A program made the translations under genes and the position numbers. Under the pieces are notes generated by a model. It was not told the origin of the DNA and searched no databases. It saw only the letters and a program-made list of their open reading frames with translations. A stretch of 64,000 nt of DNA from assembly GCF_002192455.1 (NCBI RefSeq), contig NZ_CP021744.1, positions 2,758,001 to 2,822,000 of the forward strand. The letters are read 5' to 3'. The first letter of the stretch is position 1. Each line of letters starts with the position of its first letter. This DNA is from Streptomyces albireticuli. GTDB taxonomy: Bacteria > Actinomycetota > Actinomycetes > Streptomycetales > Streptomycetaceae. Below, in pieces: positions 52,153 through 60,839 of the stretch.

Positions 52153-52383
52153 GTGGAGGTCAAGATCGGCGTGCAGCACGCGCCCCGCGAGATCGTTCTC
52201 GAGAGCGGGCAGTCTGCCGAAGAGGTCGAGCGTGCGGTGGCCGACGCGCTCGGCGGCAAGGCTCCGCTCCTGAGCCTGGTGGACGACCGCGGCCGCAAGG
52301 TCCTGGTCCCGTCCGACCGCCTGGCGTACGTGGAGATCGGCGAGCCGACCGTCCGCAAGGTCGGTTTCAGCGCGACGCTCTGA
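52153..52383 (+). CDS. DUF3107 small protein
   Basis: A 76-residue protein (MEVKIGVQHAPREIVLESGQ at the N-terminus, VLVPSDRLAYVEIGEP later), the complete DUF3107 family length. It is conserved in actinobacteria next to this TetR gene; the mycobacterial member is Rv3208A, as I recall. It is a predicted soluble alpha/beta protein with no catalytic motif. The GTG at 52153 follows CGGAGGGACATAAGCC. A strong terminator follows its stop. Confidence 0.9.
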   Translation: MEVKIGVQHAPREIVLESGQSAEEVERAVADALGGKAPLLSLVDDRGRKVLVPSDRLAYVEIGEPTVRKVGFSATL

Positions 52384-52400
52384 GCCACATCGGCCGAGTG

Positions 52401-52447
52401 ACAACGGCGGGGCCCCGGTGAGGAATTCACCGGGGCCCCGCCGTTGT
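52401..52447 (+). terminator. long hairpin terminator
   Basis: Two perfect 21-base arms (one starts ACAACGGCGGGGCCCCGG) surround a GGAAT loop 18 bases after the DUF3107 stop. No T-tract; stem length alone makes it a strong terminator. Confidence 0.85.
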
Positions 52448-52623
52448 CGTACGAAGGGAGGGGCGCCGCGCGCGGCGCGGGCCCGGGGCGACCTGACGGA
52501 GCCCCGGCGGCCCGGCCGGGCCGCGCCGGACGAAGCCGCCGCCGAGGGTTGCCCGGCCCCACCCGGGGGTAGTACGGCTTCGACCGTTTTGCCCCCACCC
52601 CTCGACCCCGGTACGGGAGGGAA

Positions 52624-52908
52624 GTGACCATGATCCTCTGGGAAGCGCTCGGCTCGGTCCTCATCGGACTCGCCGTCTCGCTCGCGGCCCTGCGCTGGCT
52701 GCCGGCGCGCTTCGGGCGGTTCCGCCCCCGCAGCCTGGCGCTGGCCACCGGCCCGACCGCCGCGCTCTTCGGGGCCCTGCTCGCCCACTCCGTGCTGGGT
52801 CCGGGCCATCTGCCGGCGACCCTGGCCGTCTCGCTCGGGGTGGCCGTGGCGCTGCTGTCACTGCTGCTGCGCCAGGGAGACGGCGCCCGCCGCTCAGCGA
52901 CGGCCTGA
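52624..52908 (+). CDS. small integral membrane protein
   Basis: A 94-residue protein with three hydrophobic segments (about 8-26, 42-60 and 64-82) and short basic loops (LPARFGRFRPRS). The GTG at 52624 has GGGAGGG upstream; ATG at 52630 is an alternative that removes two residues. It ends before the convergent ferritin-like gene. No family function is recognised. Confidence 0.75.
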   Translation: MTMILWEALGSVLIGLAVSLAALRWLPARFGRFRPRSLALATGPTAALFGALLAHSVLGPGHLPATLAVSLGVAVALLSLLLRQGDGARRSATA

Positions 52909-52989
52909 AGCGGGCCCGCCCGGCACCGGGGGACGGCCGTGCGCCGCCACCCGATCCGGTCCCTTCCGGACGGCCCGCGAAAGGCGGGG

Positions 52990-53736
52990 TCAGGCGGCGA
53001 GACCCAGCGCGGCCATGCGCTTGGTGTGCGCCTCGGTGATCCGGGAGAACATCTTCCCCACCTCGGCGAGGTCGAAGCCGTCGGCCACGCCGCCCACCAG
53101 CATCGTCGACAGGGCGTCCCGGTCGGCGACCACGCGCTGCGCCTGCGAGAGCGCCTCGCCCATCAGCCGCCGGGCCCACAGCGCGAGCCGGCCGCCGACG
53201 CGCGGCTCGGCCTCGATGGCGGCGCGCACCTTCTCGACCGCGAAGCTCGCGTGGCCCGTGTCGTCGAGCACGGTGAGCACCAGGGCGCGGGTGTCGGAGT
53301 CCAGGCGGGCGGCGACCTCACGGTAGAAGTCACTGGCGATCGAGTCGCCCACGTACGCCTTGACCAGGCCCTCCAGCCAGTCCGACGGCGCCGTCTGGCG
53401 GTGGAACTCGTCGAGCGCGGCGGCGAAGGGCTGCATCGCGCCGGTGGGCTCCACGTCGATGGCGGCGAGGCGGTCGCGCAGCCGCTGGAAGTGCTGGAAC
53501 TCGGCGGCGGCCATCTTGGCCAGCTCCGCCTTGTCGTCCAGGGTGGGCGCCAGCTTGGCGTCCTCGGCGAGCCGCTCGAAGGCGGCCAGCTCGCCGTAGG
53601 CGAGGGCACCCAGCAGGTCGACGACCGCCGCGCGGTACTGCGGGTCGGCGGAGGCTTGGTCCCAGTCCTGGGCGGCGATTCCGGTGAGGGCCTCGGCGGG
53701 CTCGGTGGTGTTCTCGGCGTTGTCGGACGTCTGCAT
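52990..53736 (-). CDS. ferritin-like / MiaE-like di-iron fold protein
   Basis: A 248-residue four-helix protein. Candidate metal ligands are the Glu in ALAYGELAAFERLAED (about 48), AAAEFQHFQRL with ExxH (about 80) and DDTGHASFAVEKV (about 172). These resemble ferritin-like or tRNA-hydroxylase (MiaE) proteins, and the gene keeps its position beside rhlE in mycobacteria (Rv3210c, as I recall). The start is ATG 53736; the upstream extension in the same frame is basic and lies in the promoter region. The enzymatic reaction is not established. Confidence 0.85.
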   Translation of the reverse strand: MQTSDNAENTTEPAEALTGIAAQDWDQASADPQYRAAVVDLLGALAYGELAAFERLAEDAKLAPTLDDKAELAKMAAAEFQHFQRLRDRLAAIDVEPTGAMQPFAAALDEFHRQTAPSDWLEGLVKAYVGDSIASDFYREVAARLDSDTRALVLTVLDDTGHASFAVEKVRAAIEAEPRVGGRLALWARRLMGEALSQAQRVVADRDALSTMLVGGVADGFDLAEVGKMFSRITEAHTKRMAALGLAA

Positions 53737-54151
53737 GAAGCGCACAATAGCCCGCTCCGCAAGCCGGGGAAGGGCCTGGTCAGCCAGTTCCTCCCCATCT
53801 GTCCGAAGGATTGTCCGGACACGCATGCGCCTTTCCGGGGTACAGTGGTAATGCGCCTGTCGAGTATTCGGCGGGCTGTCCCATGCTGTGCCTTCCGGGA
53901 GCGTCACTCATCCGGCCCTCGGAACTTCAGCGGATGCCCGGTCGGTGGCCCGATCGGCTTCCAAAACCGACCGCCCTCCGCGCGGCGCGTACGAGGCGTA
54001 CGCACCTGGAGGGATCCGCTCGCGGCACGTGTGCGAGAGCGAAGGCAGTGGTCCCGCGTCATCCGGCTTCCCCAGGCCGGACCAGTACCCGGCGCGGTAC
54101 GTACGACCCCCTTCGCCGCCTCACGCCGCGTCTCACAGAAGAGGCAAGATC
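53737..54151. promoter_or_regulatory. divergent control region and long rhlE leader
   Basis: A 415-base gap without a convincing gene. TACAGT at 53841-53846 fits a plus-strand -10 for the helicase, which would give a leader of about 300 bases. TGTCCGGACA (near 53813-53822) is a small palindrome between the two genes. A long leader before a DEAD-box gene often serves cold- or self-regulation; here that is inference only. Confidence 0.3.
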
Positions 54152-56845
54152 CTGTCCACTCTCTCCACTTTCCGAGAAATCGGGATCCTTCCCGAGACCG
54201 CCGAAGCCCTTGAGGCCGTCGGCATCGTCCACCCCTTCCCCATCCAGGAGATGACGCTTCCGGTAGCCCTCTCCGGCTCCGACGTCATCGGCCAGGCCAA
54301 GACCGGCACCGGCAAGACGCTGGGCTTCGGCCTCCCCCTGCTGGAGCGCGTCGTCGTCCCCGCGGACGTCGAGGCCGGCCGGGCAAAGCCCGAGCAGCTG
54401 ACCGACGCCCCGCAGGCGCTCGTGGTCGTCCCCACCCGCGAGCTCTGCCAGCAGGTCACCAACGACCTCCTCACCGCCGGCAAGGTCCGTAACGTCCGCG
54501 TCCAGGCCATCTACGGCGGCCGGGCCTACGAGCCGCAGGTCGAGGCGCTCAAGAAGGGCGTCGACGTGATCGTCGGCACCCCGGGCCGCCTGCTCGACCT
54601 CGCCGGCCAGAAGAAGCTCAGCCTCGCGCACGTCAAGGCCCTCGTCCTGGACGAGGCCGACGAGATGCTGGACCTGGGCTTCCTCCCCGACGTCGAGCGC
54701 ATCATCACGATGCTGCCGGCCAAGCGCCAGACGATGCTCTTCTCGGCCACCATGCCGGGCGCCGTCATCAACCTCGCGCGCCGCTACATGTCGCAGCCCA
54801 CGCACATCCGCGCCACCGCGCCGGACGACGAGGGCCAGACCGTCGCCAACATCAAGCAGCACATCTTCCGCGCCCACAACATGGACAAGCCGGAGATGGT
54901 GGCCCGGATCCTCCAGGCGGAGGGCCGCAACCGCGCGATGATCTTCTGCCGCACCAAGCGCACCGCCGCCGACATCGCCGACCAGCTGGCCCGCCGCGGC
55001 TTCGCCTCCGGCGCGGTCCACGGCGACCTGGGCCAGGGCGCCCGCGAGCAGGCGCTGCGCGCGTTCCGCAACGGCAAGGTCGACGTCCTGGTCTGCACCG
55101 ACGTCGCCGCCCGCGGCATCGACGTGGACGACGTCACGCACGTGATCAATTACCAGTCCCCCGAGGACGAGAAGACCTACCTGCACCGCATCGGCCGCAC
55201 CGGCCGCGCGGGCAAGTCGGGCACGGCCGTCACACTGGTCGACTGGGACGACATCCCGCGCTGGAAGCTGATCAACAAGGCGCTGGAGCTCGCGTTCGAC
55301 GAGCCGGAGGAGACGTACTCCACCTCCCCGCACCTCTACGAGGCGCTGGGCATCCCGGCCGGTACGAAGGGCATACTGCCGCGCTCCGAGCGGACCCTTG
55401 CCGGGCTCGCGGCGGAGGAGATCGAGGACCTGGGCGAGACCGGTGGCCGTGGTGGCCGTGGCGGCCGCGGTCCGAAGGCCGCGCCGGTGGCGGAGGAGCG
55501 CCCCGCGCGCACCCGCACCCCGCGCCAGCGCCGCCGTACCCGTGGTGGTTCGGCCGCGGGTGCCGAGGCCCCCGTGGCGACGCCGGCCCCGGCCGTCGCG
55601 GAGCCGTCGGCTCCGGAGCAGTCCGCGCCGGAGACCCCGTCGAAGCCGCGCCGTCGCCGCCGTACCCGTACGGGTGGCGGTTCGGGTGCCGGTGCCGCCG
55701 GCCGTTCCGGTGCCACGCAGCCGGCCGCCGTGTCGGCTCCGGCCGCCGCGGCGCCCGTGACGGCTCCCGCCCCGGCGCGGGCCGAGAAGGCCCCGGCCGC
55801 CGCCGAGCAGGCCGCGTCGCGTCAGCCGCGCCGTCGCCGCCCCCGGGTCCGCCCGGAGGCCGAGGCCGGTTTCGGTTTCCAGACCGTCGAGACCGCCGCC
55901 GCGGCGCTGGCGGCGGCCACGGCCGCCACCATCCCGGCCCAGGCCAAGGAGACCGCTCCGGCCGAGCCGAAGCGGACGCGCACCCGGAAGCCCGCCGCGG
56001 CCGCCCCGGCCGTCGTCGAGCCGGTCGCGACCGTCGTGGACGCCCCGGCCGAGCCGAAGCGCGCGCGCACGGCCAAGAAGGCCGTCGCGGCCGTCGAGAC
56101 CGTCGCGGCGCCCGAGGCTGTCCAGGCCGTCGAGGTCGCGGAGGCCGCCCCGGCCAAGCCGAAGCGCGCCTCGCGCGCCAAGAAGGCCGTCGTCGCCGAG
56201 GCGGAGACCATCGTGGCCGAGGCCGCGGCGGAGACCGCCGAGGCCGTGAAGCCCAAGCGCACCCGCACCACCAAGAAGGCCGCCGCGGCCCCCGAGACCA
56301 CCGAGGTCACGGAAGCCGAGGCCAAGCCCAAGCGCGCCACCCGCGCCAAGAAGGCCGTCGCCGCCGAGGCGGAGACCATCGTGGCCGAGGCCGCCGAGGT
56401 CAAGCCGAAGCGCACGCGTACGGCCAAGAAGGCCGTCGTCGCCGAGGCCGAGACCATCGTGGCCGAGGCCGCGGCGGAGACCGCCGAGGCCGTGAAGCCC
56501 AAGCGCACCCGCACCACCAAGAAGGCCGCCGCGGCCCCCGAGACCACCGAGGTCACGGAAGCCGAGGCCAAGCCGAAGCGCACCCGCACCGCCAAGAAGG
56601 CCGTCGCGGCCGTCGACGGCGCCGAGGTGGCCGAGGTCAAGCCCAAGCGCACGCGTACGGCCAAGAAGGCCGTCGCCGCGGTGGACGGCGCCGAGGCCGT
56701 GGAGGCCGAGGCCAAGCCCAAGCGCACCCGCACCGCCAAGAAGGCCGTCGCGGCCGTCGACGGCGCCGAGGTGGCCGAGGTCAAGCCCAAGCGCACGCGT
56801 ACGGCCAAGAAGGCCGTCGCCGCCGAGGCCACCGCCGAGGTCTGA
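54152..56845 (+). CDS. rhlE: DEAD-box RNA helicase with histone-H1-like repetitive tail
   Basis: An 897-residue protein read from CTG 54152. The helicase core (about 1-400) has the Q-motif FPIQEMTLPVAL, Walker A AKTGTGKT (49-56), PTRELC, VLDEADEM, FSATMPG and HRIGRTGRAG. It unwinds RNA, probably in ribosome assembly or mRNA turnover. Residues about 430-560 are rich in Arg/Gly (TGGRGGRGGRG, RQRRRTRGG). The last about 300 repeat KPKRTRTAKKAV-type units between Ala/Glu spacers, like eukaryotic histone H1. No ATG, GTG or TTG fits the family N-terminus (STLSTFREIGILPETAEAL), but CTG has AGAGG seven bases upstream. A GTG at 54029 lacks such a site. Confidence 0.88.
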   Translation: MSTLSTFREIGILPETAEALEAVGIVHPFPIQEMTLPVALSGSDVIGQAKTGTGKTLGFGLPLLERVVVPADVEAGRAKPEQLTDAPQALVVVPTRELCQQVTNDLLTAGKVRNVRVQAIYGGRAYEPQVEALKKGVDVIVGTPGRLLDLAGQKKLSLAHVKALVLDEADEMLDLGFLPDVERIITMLPAKRQTMLFSATMPGAVINLARRYMSQPTHIRATAPDDEGQTVANIKQHIFRAHNMDKPEMVARILQAEGRNRAMIFCRTKRTAADIADQLARRGFASGAVHGDLGQGAREQALRAFRNGKVDVLVCTDVAARGIDVDDVTHVINYQSPEDEKTYLHRIGRTGRAGKSGTAVTLVDWDDIPRWKLINKALELAFDEPEETYSTSPHLYEALGIPAGTKGILPRSERTLAGLAAEEIEDLGETGGRGGRGGRGPKAAPVAEERPARTRTPRQRRRTRGGSAAGAEAPVATPAPAVAEPSAPEQSAPETPSKPRRRRRTRTGGGSGAGAAGRSGATQPAAVSAPAAAAPVTAPAPARAEKAPAAAEQAASRQPRRRRPRVRPEAEAGFGFQTVETAAAALAAATAATIPAQAKETAPAEPKRTRTRKPAAAAPAVVEPVATVVDAPAEPKRARTAKKAVAAVETVAAPEAVQAVEVAEAAPAKPKRASRAKKAVVAEAETIVAEAAAETAEAVKPKRTRTTKKAAAAPETTEVTEAEAKPKRATRAKKAVAAEAETIVAEAAEVKPKRTRTAKKAVVAEAETIVAEAAAETAEAVKPKRTRTTKKAAAAPETTEVTEAEAKPKRTRTAKKAVAAVDGAEVAEVKPKRTRTAKKAVAAVDGAEAVEAEAKPKRTRTAKKAVAAVDGAEVAEVKPKRTRTAKKAVAAEATAEV
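56177..56830. repeat. long direct repeats in the helicase tail
   Basis: Copies at 56177-56328 and 56423-56574 are identical over 152 bp except for one base. A second pair (about 56561-56690 and 56705-56830) repeats with a 144-bp offset. All are in frame and encode Lys/Arg-Ala-Glu units, so recombination would change tail length without shifting the frame. Confidence 0.9.
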
Positions 56846-56878
56846 GCCCGCCGCTCGGGCCGCTGAGCACAGCACCGT

Positions 56879-56918
56879 CCTACGGCCGGTCACCCCGCGA
56901 GGGGTGGCCGGCCGTAGG
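56879..56918. terminator. hairpin terminator after rhlE
   Basis: Arms CCTACGGCCGGTCACCCC and GGGGTGGCCGGCCGTAGG pair over 18 bases with one G-T pair and a GCGA loop, 34 bases after the rhlE stop. Confidence 0.75.
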
Positions 56919-56945
56919 CGTGTCCGGCCGCGCTAGCCTCGGGGG

Positions 56946-57818
56946 ATGAGCAGGCCGCCGTTCCTCACCTTGCCCGCGTGCGCCCGCGCGTACCGCCTCG
57001 CCACCTCACGCGGCGGGTTCGCCGTGCACGAGGCCCGGCCCTCCGGGACGCCGCGCGGCACCGCGCTGCTCGTCCCGGGGTTCACCGGCAGCAAGGAGGA
57101 CTTCATCGCCCTCCTGGAGCCGCTGGCGGCCGCCGGCTACCGCGCCGTGGCCGTCGACGGCCGCGGTCAGCACGAGACCGAGGGGCCGCGCGGGACGACA
57201 GGGGCGTACGAGCAGACCGAGCTGGCCCGGGACGTCCACGCGCAGGCGGTGGCGCTCGGCGGTGACGTGCACCTGCTCGGGCACTCGCTCGGCGGCCTGA
57301 TCGCGCGCGCCGCGGTGCTGGCCGACGCGTCGCCGTACCGCTCGCTCACCCTGATGGGCTCCGGCCCCGCCGCGATCTCCGCACCGCAGCAGGCCCGTAC
57401 GCGCATGCTCATCGACGCGCTGGGCGCCCTGGACATGGACTCGGTCTGGCAGGAGATGCGACGCCTGGACGGGAAGGCCACGGAGGTCGCGGAGAGCGCG
57501 CCCACCGAGCCCGTCGACCCGGGGCTGGGCGCGTTCCTGTACCGCCGGTGGATGGCCACCACGCCCGAGCAGCTCATGACCACCGGCGCGCAGCTGATCG
57601 CCGAGCCCGACCGCACGGCGGAGCTGGCGGCCGTGCCGCTGCCCAAGCACGTCGTCTCGGGCGTCCGGGACTACGCCTGGCCGGTGCCGACGATCGACGC
57701 GATGGCCAAGGAGCTCTCCGCCGCGCGGACGGTGATCGACGGCGCCGAGCACTCCCCCAACGCGGAGCGCCCGGCCGCGACGGCCGGGGCGCTCGCGCGC
57801 TTCTGGGACCTGAGCTGA
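56946..57818 (+). CDS. alpha/beta hydrolase
   Basis: A 290-residue hydrolase. The oxyanion region is LLVPGFTGSKEDF (about 42-54), the nucleophile elbow LLGHSLGGLIA (Ser about 113) and the catalytic His lies in DGAEHSPNAERP. The acid is probably Asp in SGVRDYAWPVP. There is no signal peptide. The ATG at 56946 follows GGGGG. It is convergent with the VOC gene with only 12 bases between stops. Natural substrate unknown. Confidence 0.9.
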   Translation: MSRPPFLTLPACARAYRLATSRGGFAVHEARPSGTPRGTALLVPGFTGSKEDFIALLEPLAAAGYRAVAVDGRGQHETEGPRGTTGAYEQTELARDVHAQAVALGGDVHLLGHSLGGLIARAAVLADASPYRSLTLMGSGPAAISAPQQARTRMLIDALGALDMDSVWQEMRRLDGKATEVAESAPTEPVDPGLGAFLYRRWMATTPEQLMTTGAQLIAEPDRTAELAAVPLPKHVVSGVRDYAWPVPTIDAMAKELSAARTVIDGAEHSPNAERPAATAGALARFWDLS

Positions 57819-57830
57819 GCGAGCGCCGGC

Positions 57831-58631
57831 TCAGCCGGTGCTCGCGGTCACGGTGAAGAGCCCGCCCTCGGGGTCGCGGAGCGTCGCCTCCCGGCCCTGG
57901 CGGTACTCCCCGACCCGGGTGTCGTCCGGCTCCGCCGCGACCGTGCCGCCCGCCGCGAGGGCCGTCTCGACGGCCTTCTCGACGTCGTCGACGCAGAAGT
58001 AGACGTGCCAGCGCGGCCGGATCCGCGGGTCGGGCGCCGCCTCGACGGCCCCGCCGCGCAGACAGGCCACCGTGTGCCCGGCCGAGCGGACCATCACGGC
58101 CTCGTCCTCGTAGCGGACCTCGCAGCGGTCCGGGCGGCCGGTGGCCCATTCGAAGACCTCGCCGTAGAAGATGGCGGCGGCGAAGGCGTCCCGGGTGCGC
58201 AGCTCCAGCCAGGCGGGCGCGCCGGCGTGGCCGATGTTCCACTCGCGCAGGGTCTCGCCCTCCCAGAAGCCGAAGACGGCCCCGGCCGGGTCGGCGGCCA
58301 GCGCGGCCCGCCCGCGGCCCACGGCGAGCGGGCCGACGGCGACCGTCGCGCCGCGCTCGCGGATGCGCGAGGCCACCGTGTCGGCGTCCTCGACGGCGAA
58401 GTAGGACGTCCAGGAGACGGCGACGCCCATGGCGCGGGCGACGTTGCCGATGCCGGCCACCGGTCTGCCGTCGTCCAGGGCGACGGAGAAGTCCTCGCCC
58501 AGCGAGCCGGGCCGGAAGGTCCAGCCCATCACCGCGCCGTAGAAGTCCTGCGCCGCGGCGAGGTCGGAGGTCAGCAGGGTCACCCAGCACGGCGCGCCCG
58601 GCACGGCGCGGTGAGGGGAGGGAGAGGCCAT
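57831..58631 (-). CDS. VOC (glyoxalase-like) protein with two domains
   Basis: A 266-residue protein of two VOC halves. The first begins CWVTLLTSDLAAAQDFYGAV and the second AWLELRTRDAFAAAIFYGEV; each ends with a DPxG-type strand (DPAGAVFGFWE and DPEGGLFTVT). Such proteins bind small molecules or metals for resistance, isomerisation or cleavage reactions. His or Glu ligands typical of glyoxalase I are not complete in the first half, so a binding role is possible. The start is ATG 58631. Confidence 0.88.
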   Translation of the reverse strand: MASPSPHRAVPGAPCWVTLLTSDLAAAQDFYGAVMGWTFRPGSLGEDFSVALDDGRPVAGIGNVARAMGVAVSWTSYFAVEDADTVASRIRERGATVAVGPLAVGRGRAALAADPAGAVFGFWEGETLREWNIGHAGAPAWLELRTRDAFAAAIFYGEVFEWATGRPDRCEVRYEDEAVMVRSAGHTVACLRGGAVEAAPDPRIRPRWHVYFCVDDVEKAVETALAAGGTVAAEPDDTRVGEYRQGREATLRDPEGGLFTVTASTG

Positions 58632-58789
58632 GGGCGGTCGCCTCGATTTCTGTTTCCGGACGGCGGACGGGCGGAAGGCTGGTCCCGCGCTTGACGGGTG
58701 GCCGCGCTCTCGGGGCCACGGCCACCCGGTGCCAGGGTTCCACTCACCACCCCGGCGCGCATGACGGCGCGCGCACACGTCCGGCTGGT

Positions 58790-59743
58790 TCAGTACTGGG
58801 TGCGCAGGTGGTCCCAGAAGCCGTCCCGCAGCGCCCGGCGCAGATCGGCGTGGCCGCGCAGCGACAGACCGAGCAGCGCCTCGGCCTCGACCAGCAGTTC
58901 CTGGTCGACGGAGCCGGGCAGATAGGGGTGGCCGGGGAGCAGTTCGGCGAGGGAGTCCCGGCCGCGCGCGCCGAGCCACTGGGCGGCGACCTGGGCGCCG
59001 ACGAAGCGGACGTCGTCCCGGCCGGGGGGCGCGGCCTGGTGCGCGGTGCCCTCACCGGCGGGGCCGTACGACTCGTAGGCGCCGGTCCGCCGGGTGACGT
59101 ACGGCTTGCAGAAGTCGAGGTCGAAGGTGCGCTGACTGTCGACCTCCCAGAGCAGCGGTTCGGCCTGGTTGCGGCCGCCGCCGGCCTCGATGCCCCAGAG
59201 GTGGACGCGGGCGCCGTAGCCCTGGGCGGCCTCGACGGCCGAGACGAGGTCCTCGTCGCCGCCGATGAGGGCCGCGTCGCTGATGGCGCGGTGGCGGGCG
59301 AGGGACTCCAGGTCGGTGCGGATGAGGGAGTCGACGCCCTTCTGCTGGTTGTTGGCGTTGAGGTTGCCGAGGCGGACCTTGACGTCGGGGAGCTCGGCGA
59401 TGGTCTGCTGCTCGGCGGTGTGGATGCGGCGGCGGGCCCCGTCGTACCAGTAGACGCGCAGCAGTCTGCTGTCCGGGAAGATCATGCGGGCCTTGTCGAT
59501 GAAGGCGTCGATCAGCCCTTCGGCGTCGAGGTCGAAGGACCGCCGGTCCTCGGTGCCGACGACGAGACGCCCCGCGGCGGCGTAGACATAGCCCGCGTCC
59601 ACGAAGATCGCGTGGGTCGACGGGGTGGTGGCGACCTCGGCGAGGACACGGGTGAGCAGCTCGTTGGTGCGCTCGACGCCCGCGGCGATCGCCGCGAGGT
59701 CGGGGTCTTCGTGGGAGGGGTGACCGGGCGATGAGTGAGTCAT
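58790..59743 (-). CDS. NYN-domain (PIN-like) ribonuclease family protein
   Basis: A 317-residue protein. The NYN domain spans about residues 44-215, with acidic motifs IFVDAGYVYAAAGR (Asp about 49) and IGGDEDLVSAVEAAQGYG (Asp about 164), plus a middle KGVDSLIRTDLE supplying another Asp. These residues place it among LabA/NYN RNases. The C-terminal 90 residues are a separate helical domain (ELLVEAEALLGLSLRGHADL). The ATG at 59743 begins the frame. It is divergent from the 50-residue gene across an AT-rich region. RNA targets unknown. Confidence 0.9.
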   Translation of the reverse strand: MTHSSPGHPSHEDPDLAAIAAGVERTNELLTRVLAEVATTPSTHAIFVDAGYVYAAAGRLVVGTEDRRSFDLDAEGLIDAFIDKARMIFPDSRLLRVYWYDGARRRIHTAEQQTIAELPDVKVRLGNLNANNQQKGVDSLIRTDLESLARHRAISDAALIGGDEDLVSAVEAAQGYGARVHLWGIEAGGGRNQAEPLLWEVDSQRTFDLDFCKPYVTRRTGAYESYGPAGEGTAHQAAPPGRDDVRFVGAQVAAQWLGARGRDSLAELLPGHPYLPGSVDQELLVEAEALLGLSLRGHADLRRALRDGFWDHLRTQY

Positions 59744-59955
59744 GTGGGAGGTCTCATTGTCAGGCGTTCGTCACGCAGAGGACATGTTCCGGTGCGCTAC
59801 TCGTCAGTAATTAGTCATGTTAAAAATTTCCTTAGCGTAGGGAATGTTTGCAGGGGTCACCTCGTTGGACACGTATGGAAGCGCGTCGCACTGTCGCGAC
59901 GCGCGCCACTTTTCATTGAGTTCTCCTCAGGAGGATCACGACGAAGGGAGAAGCC
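59744..59955. promoter_or_regulatory. AT-rich divergent promoter region with hairpin
   Basis: 59805-59845 is the most AT-rich stretch I noticed (TTAAAAATTTCC). TAGCGT at 59834-59839 fits a plus-strand -10, though its -35 is poor. Downstream, GCGCGTCGC - N6 - GCGACGCGC (59881-59904) forms a perfect 9-bp stem followed by CACTTTT, which could be an attenuator or operator in the leader of the small gene at 59956. Confidence 0.4.
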
Positions 59956-60108
59956 TTGCGCTTCGAAATCATGCGTCTGGACGACGTCGACGGCACCGCC
60001 CTCGACAGCACCGTCGTGGACGCCGCCTCCGTCAACCGGATCGTGCAGCAGGCCGCCTCGATCGGCCAGCGCATCTATATCCGCCCGGCCACCACCGCGG
60101 CCCGGTAG
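59956..60108 (+). CDS. 50-residue conserved-looking small protein
   Basis: A small protein (MRFEIMRLDDVDGTALDSTV at the N-terminus, NRIVQQAASIGQRIYIRPA later). The TTG at 59956 has AGGGAG at ideal spacing, and codons are strongly GC3-biased, so it is real despite its size. The predicted order is beta strand, acidic loop, helix, beta strand. It has its own AT-rich promoter region, leader hairpin and a dedicated strong terminator, so it is an independent transcript. I do not know its function. Confidence 0.75.
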   Translation: MRFEIMRLDDVDGTALDSTVVDAASVNRIVQQAASIGQRIYIRPATTAAR

Positions 60109-60127
60109 TGCTTACGCAGCTCCACGT

Positions 60128-60166
60128 GCACGACACCCCCGTACGGACCGTACGGGGGTGTCGTGC
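60128..60166. terminator. strong bidirectional terminator
   Basis: GCACGACACCCCCGTACGG pairs with its complement CCGTACGGGGGTGTCGTGC across a very short centre, between the convergent 50-residue gene and marC-family gene. Confidence 0.85.
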
Positions 60167-60233
60167 GTCAGGGGCGGCGCCGCGCCGGTCGCGGCCACCG
60201 GCGGCGGCGCTTCCGTGACGTCCTTCCGTGACG

Positions 60234-60839
60234 TCAGTGGCTGTTGATGACCTGTGTGATGCCGTTGATGATCTGCTGGACGGCCAGCGCCGAGAGCATC
60301 ATGCCCGCGAGCCGGGTCACCAGGACCACGCCGCCGTCCTTGATCAGACGGATGATCAGCAGCGAGTAGCGCATCACCAGCCACAGCACGATGTGCATCG
60401 CGGCGATGGCCGCCCACACCGACACCTGCGCGGCCACGCCGTCCGCGTGCTGCACCGCGAGGATCACCGAGACGATGGCGCCGGGGCCGGCGAGCAGCGG
60501 CATGCCCAGCGGTACGAGCGCGACGTTGACGTCCTTGGTCTGGGTCGGCTCCTCGGACTTGCCGGTCAGCAGGTCCAGCGCGATCAGCAGCAGCAGGAGA
60601 CCGCCCGCGATCATCAGCGCGGGGGTCGTGATGTGCAGATAGTCGAGGATCTGCTGGCCGCAGAGGCCGAAGACGGTGATGACGCCGAAGGCGACCGCGG
60701 CGGCCTGCCAGGCCATGCGGCGCTGGACCTTGGCCGGGCGGCCGGAGGTGAGCGCCAGGAAGATGGGCGTGATCCCGGGCGGGTCCATGATCACGAAGAG
60801 GGTGAGGAAGAGGGAGCCGAAGACAGCGATGTCGAACAC
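60234..60839 (-). CDS. MarC-family integral membrane protein
   Basis: A 201-residue protein with six hydrophobic segments, the length and pattern of the MarC/NAAT family. Landmarks are FVIMDPPGITPIFLALT near the N-terminus and PLGMPLLAGPGAIVSVIL in the middle. Members were once linked to multiple antibiotic resistance, but the transported substrate is not known. The GTG at 60839 is the first start of the frame. The region 60840-61024 between this gene and the PHP gene shows no gene. Confidence 0.92.
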   Translation of the reverse strand: MFDIAVFGSLFLTLFVIMDPPGITPIFLALTSGRPAKVQRRMAWQAAAVAFGVITVFGLCGQQILDYLHITTPALMIAGGLLLLLIALDLLTGKSEEPTQTKDVNVALVPLGMPLLAGPGAIVSVILAVQHADGVAAQVSVWAAIAAMHIVLWLVMRYSLLIIRLIKDGGVVLVTRLAGMMLSALAVQQIINGITQVINSH

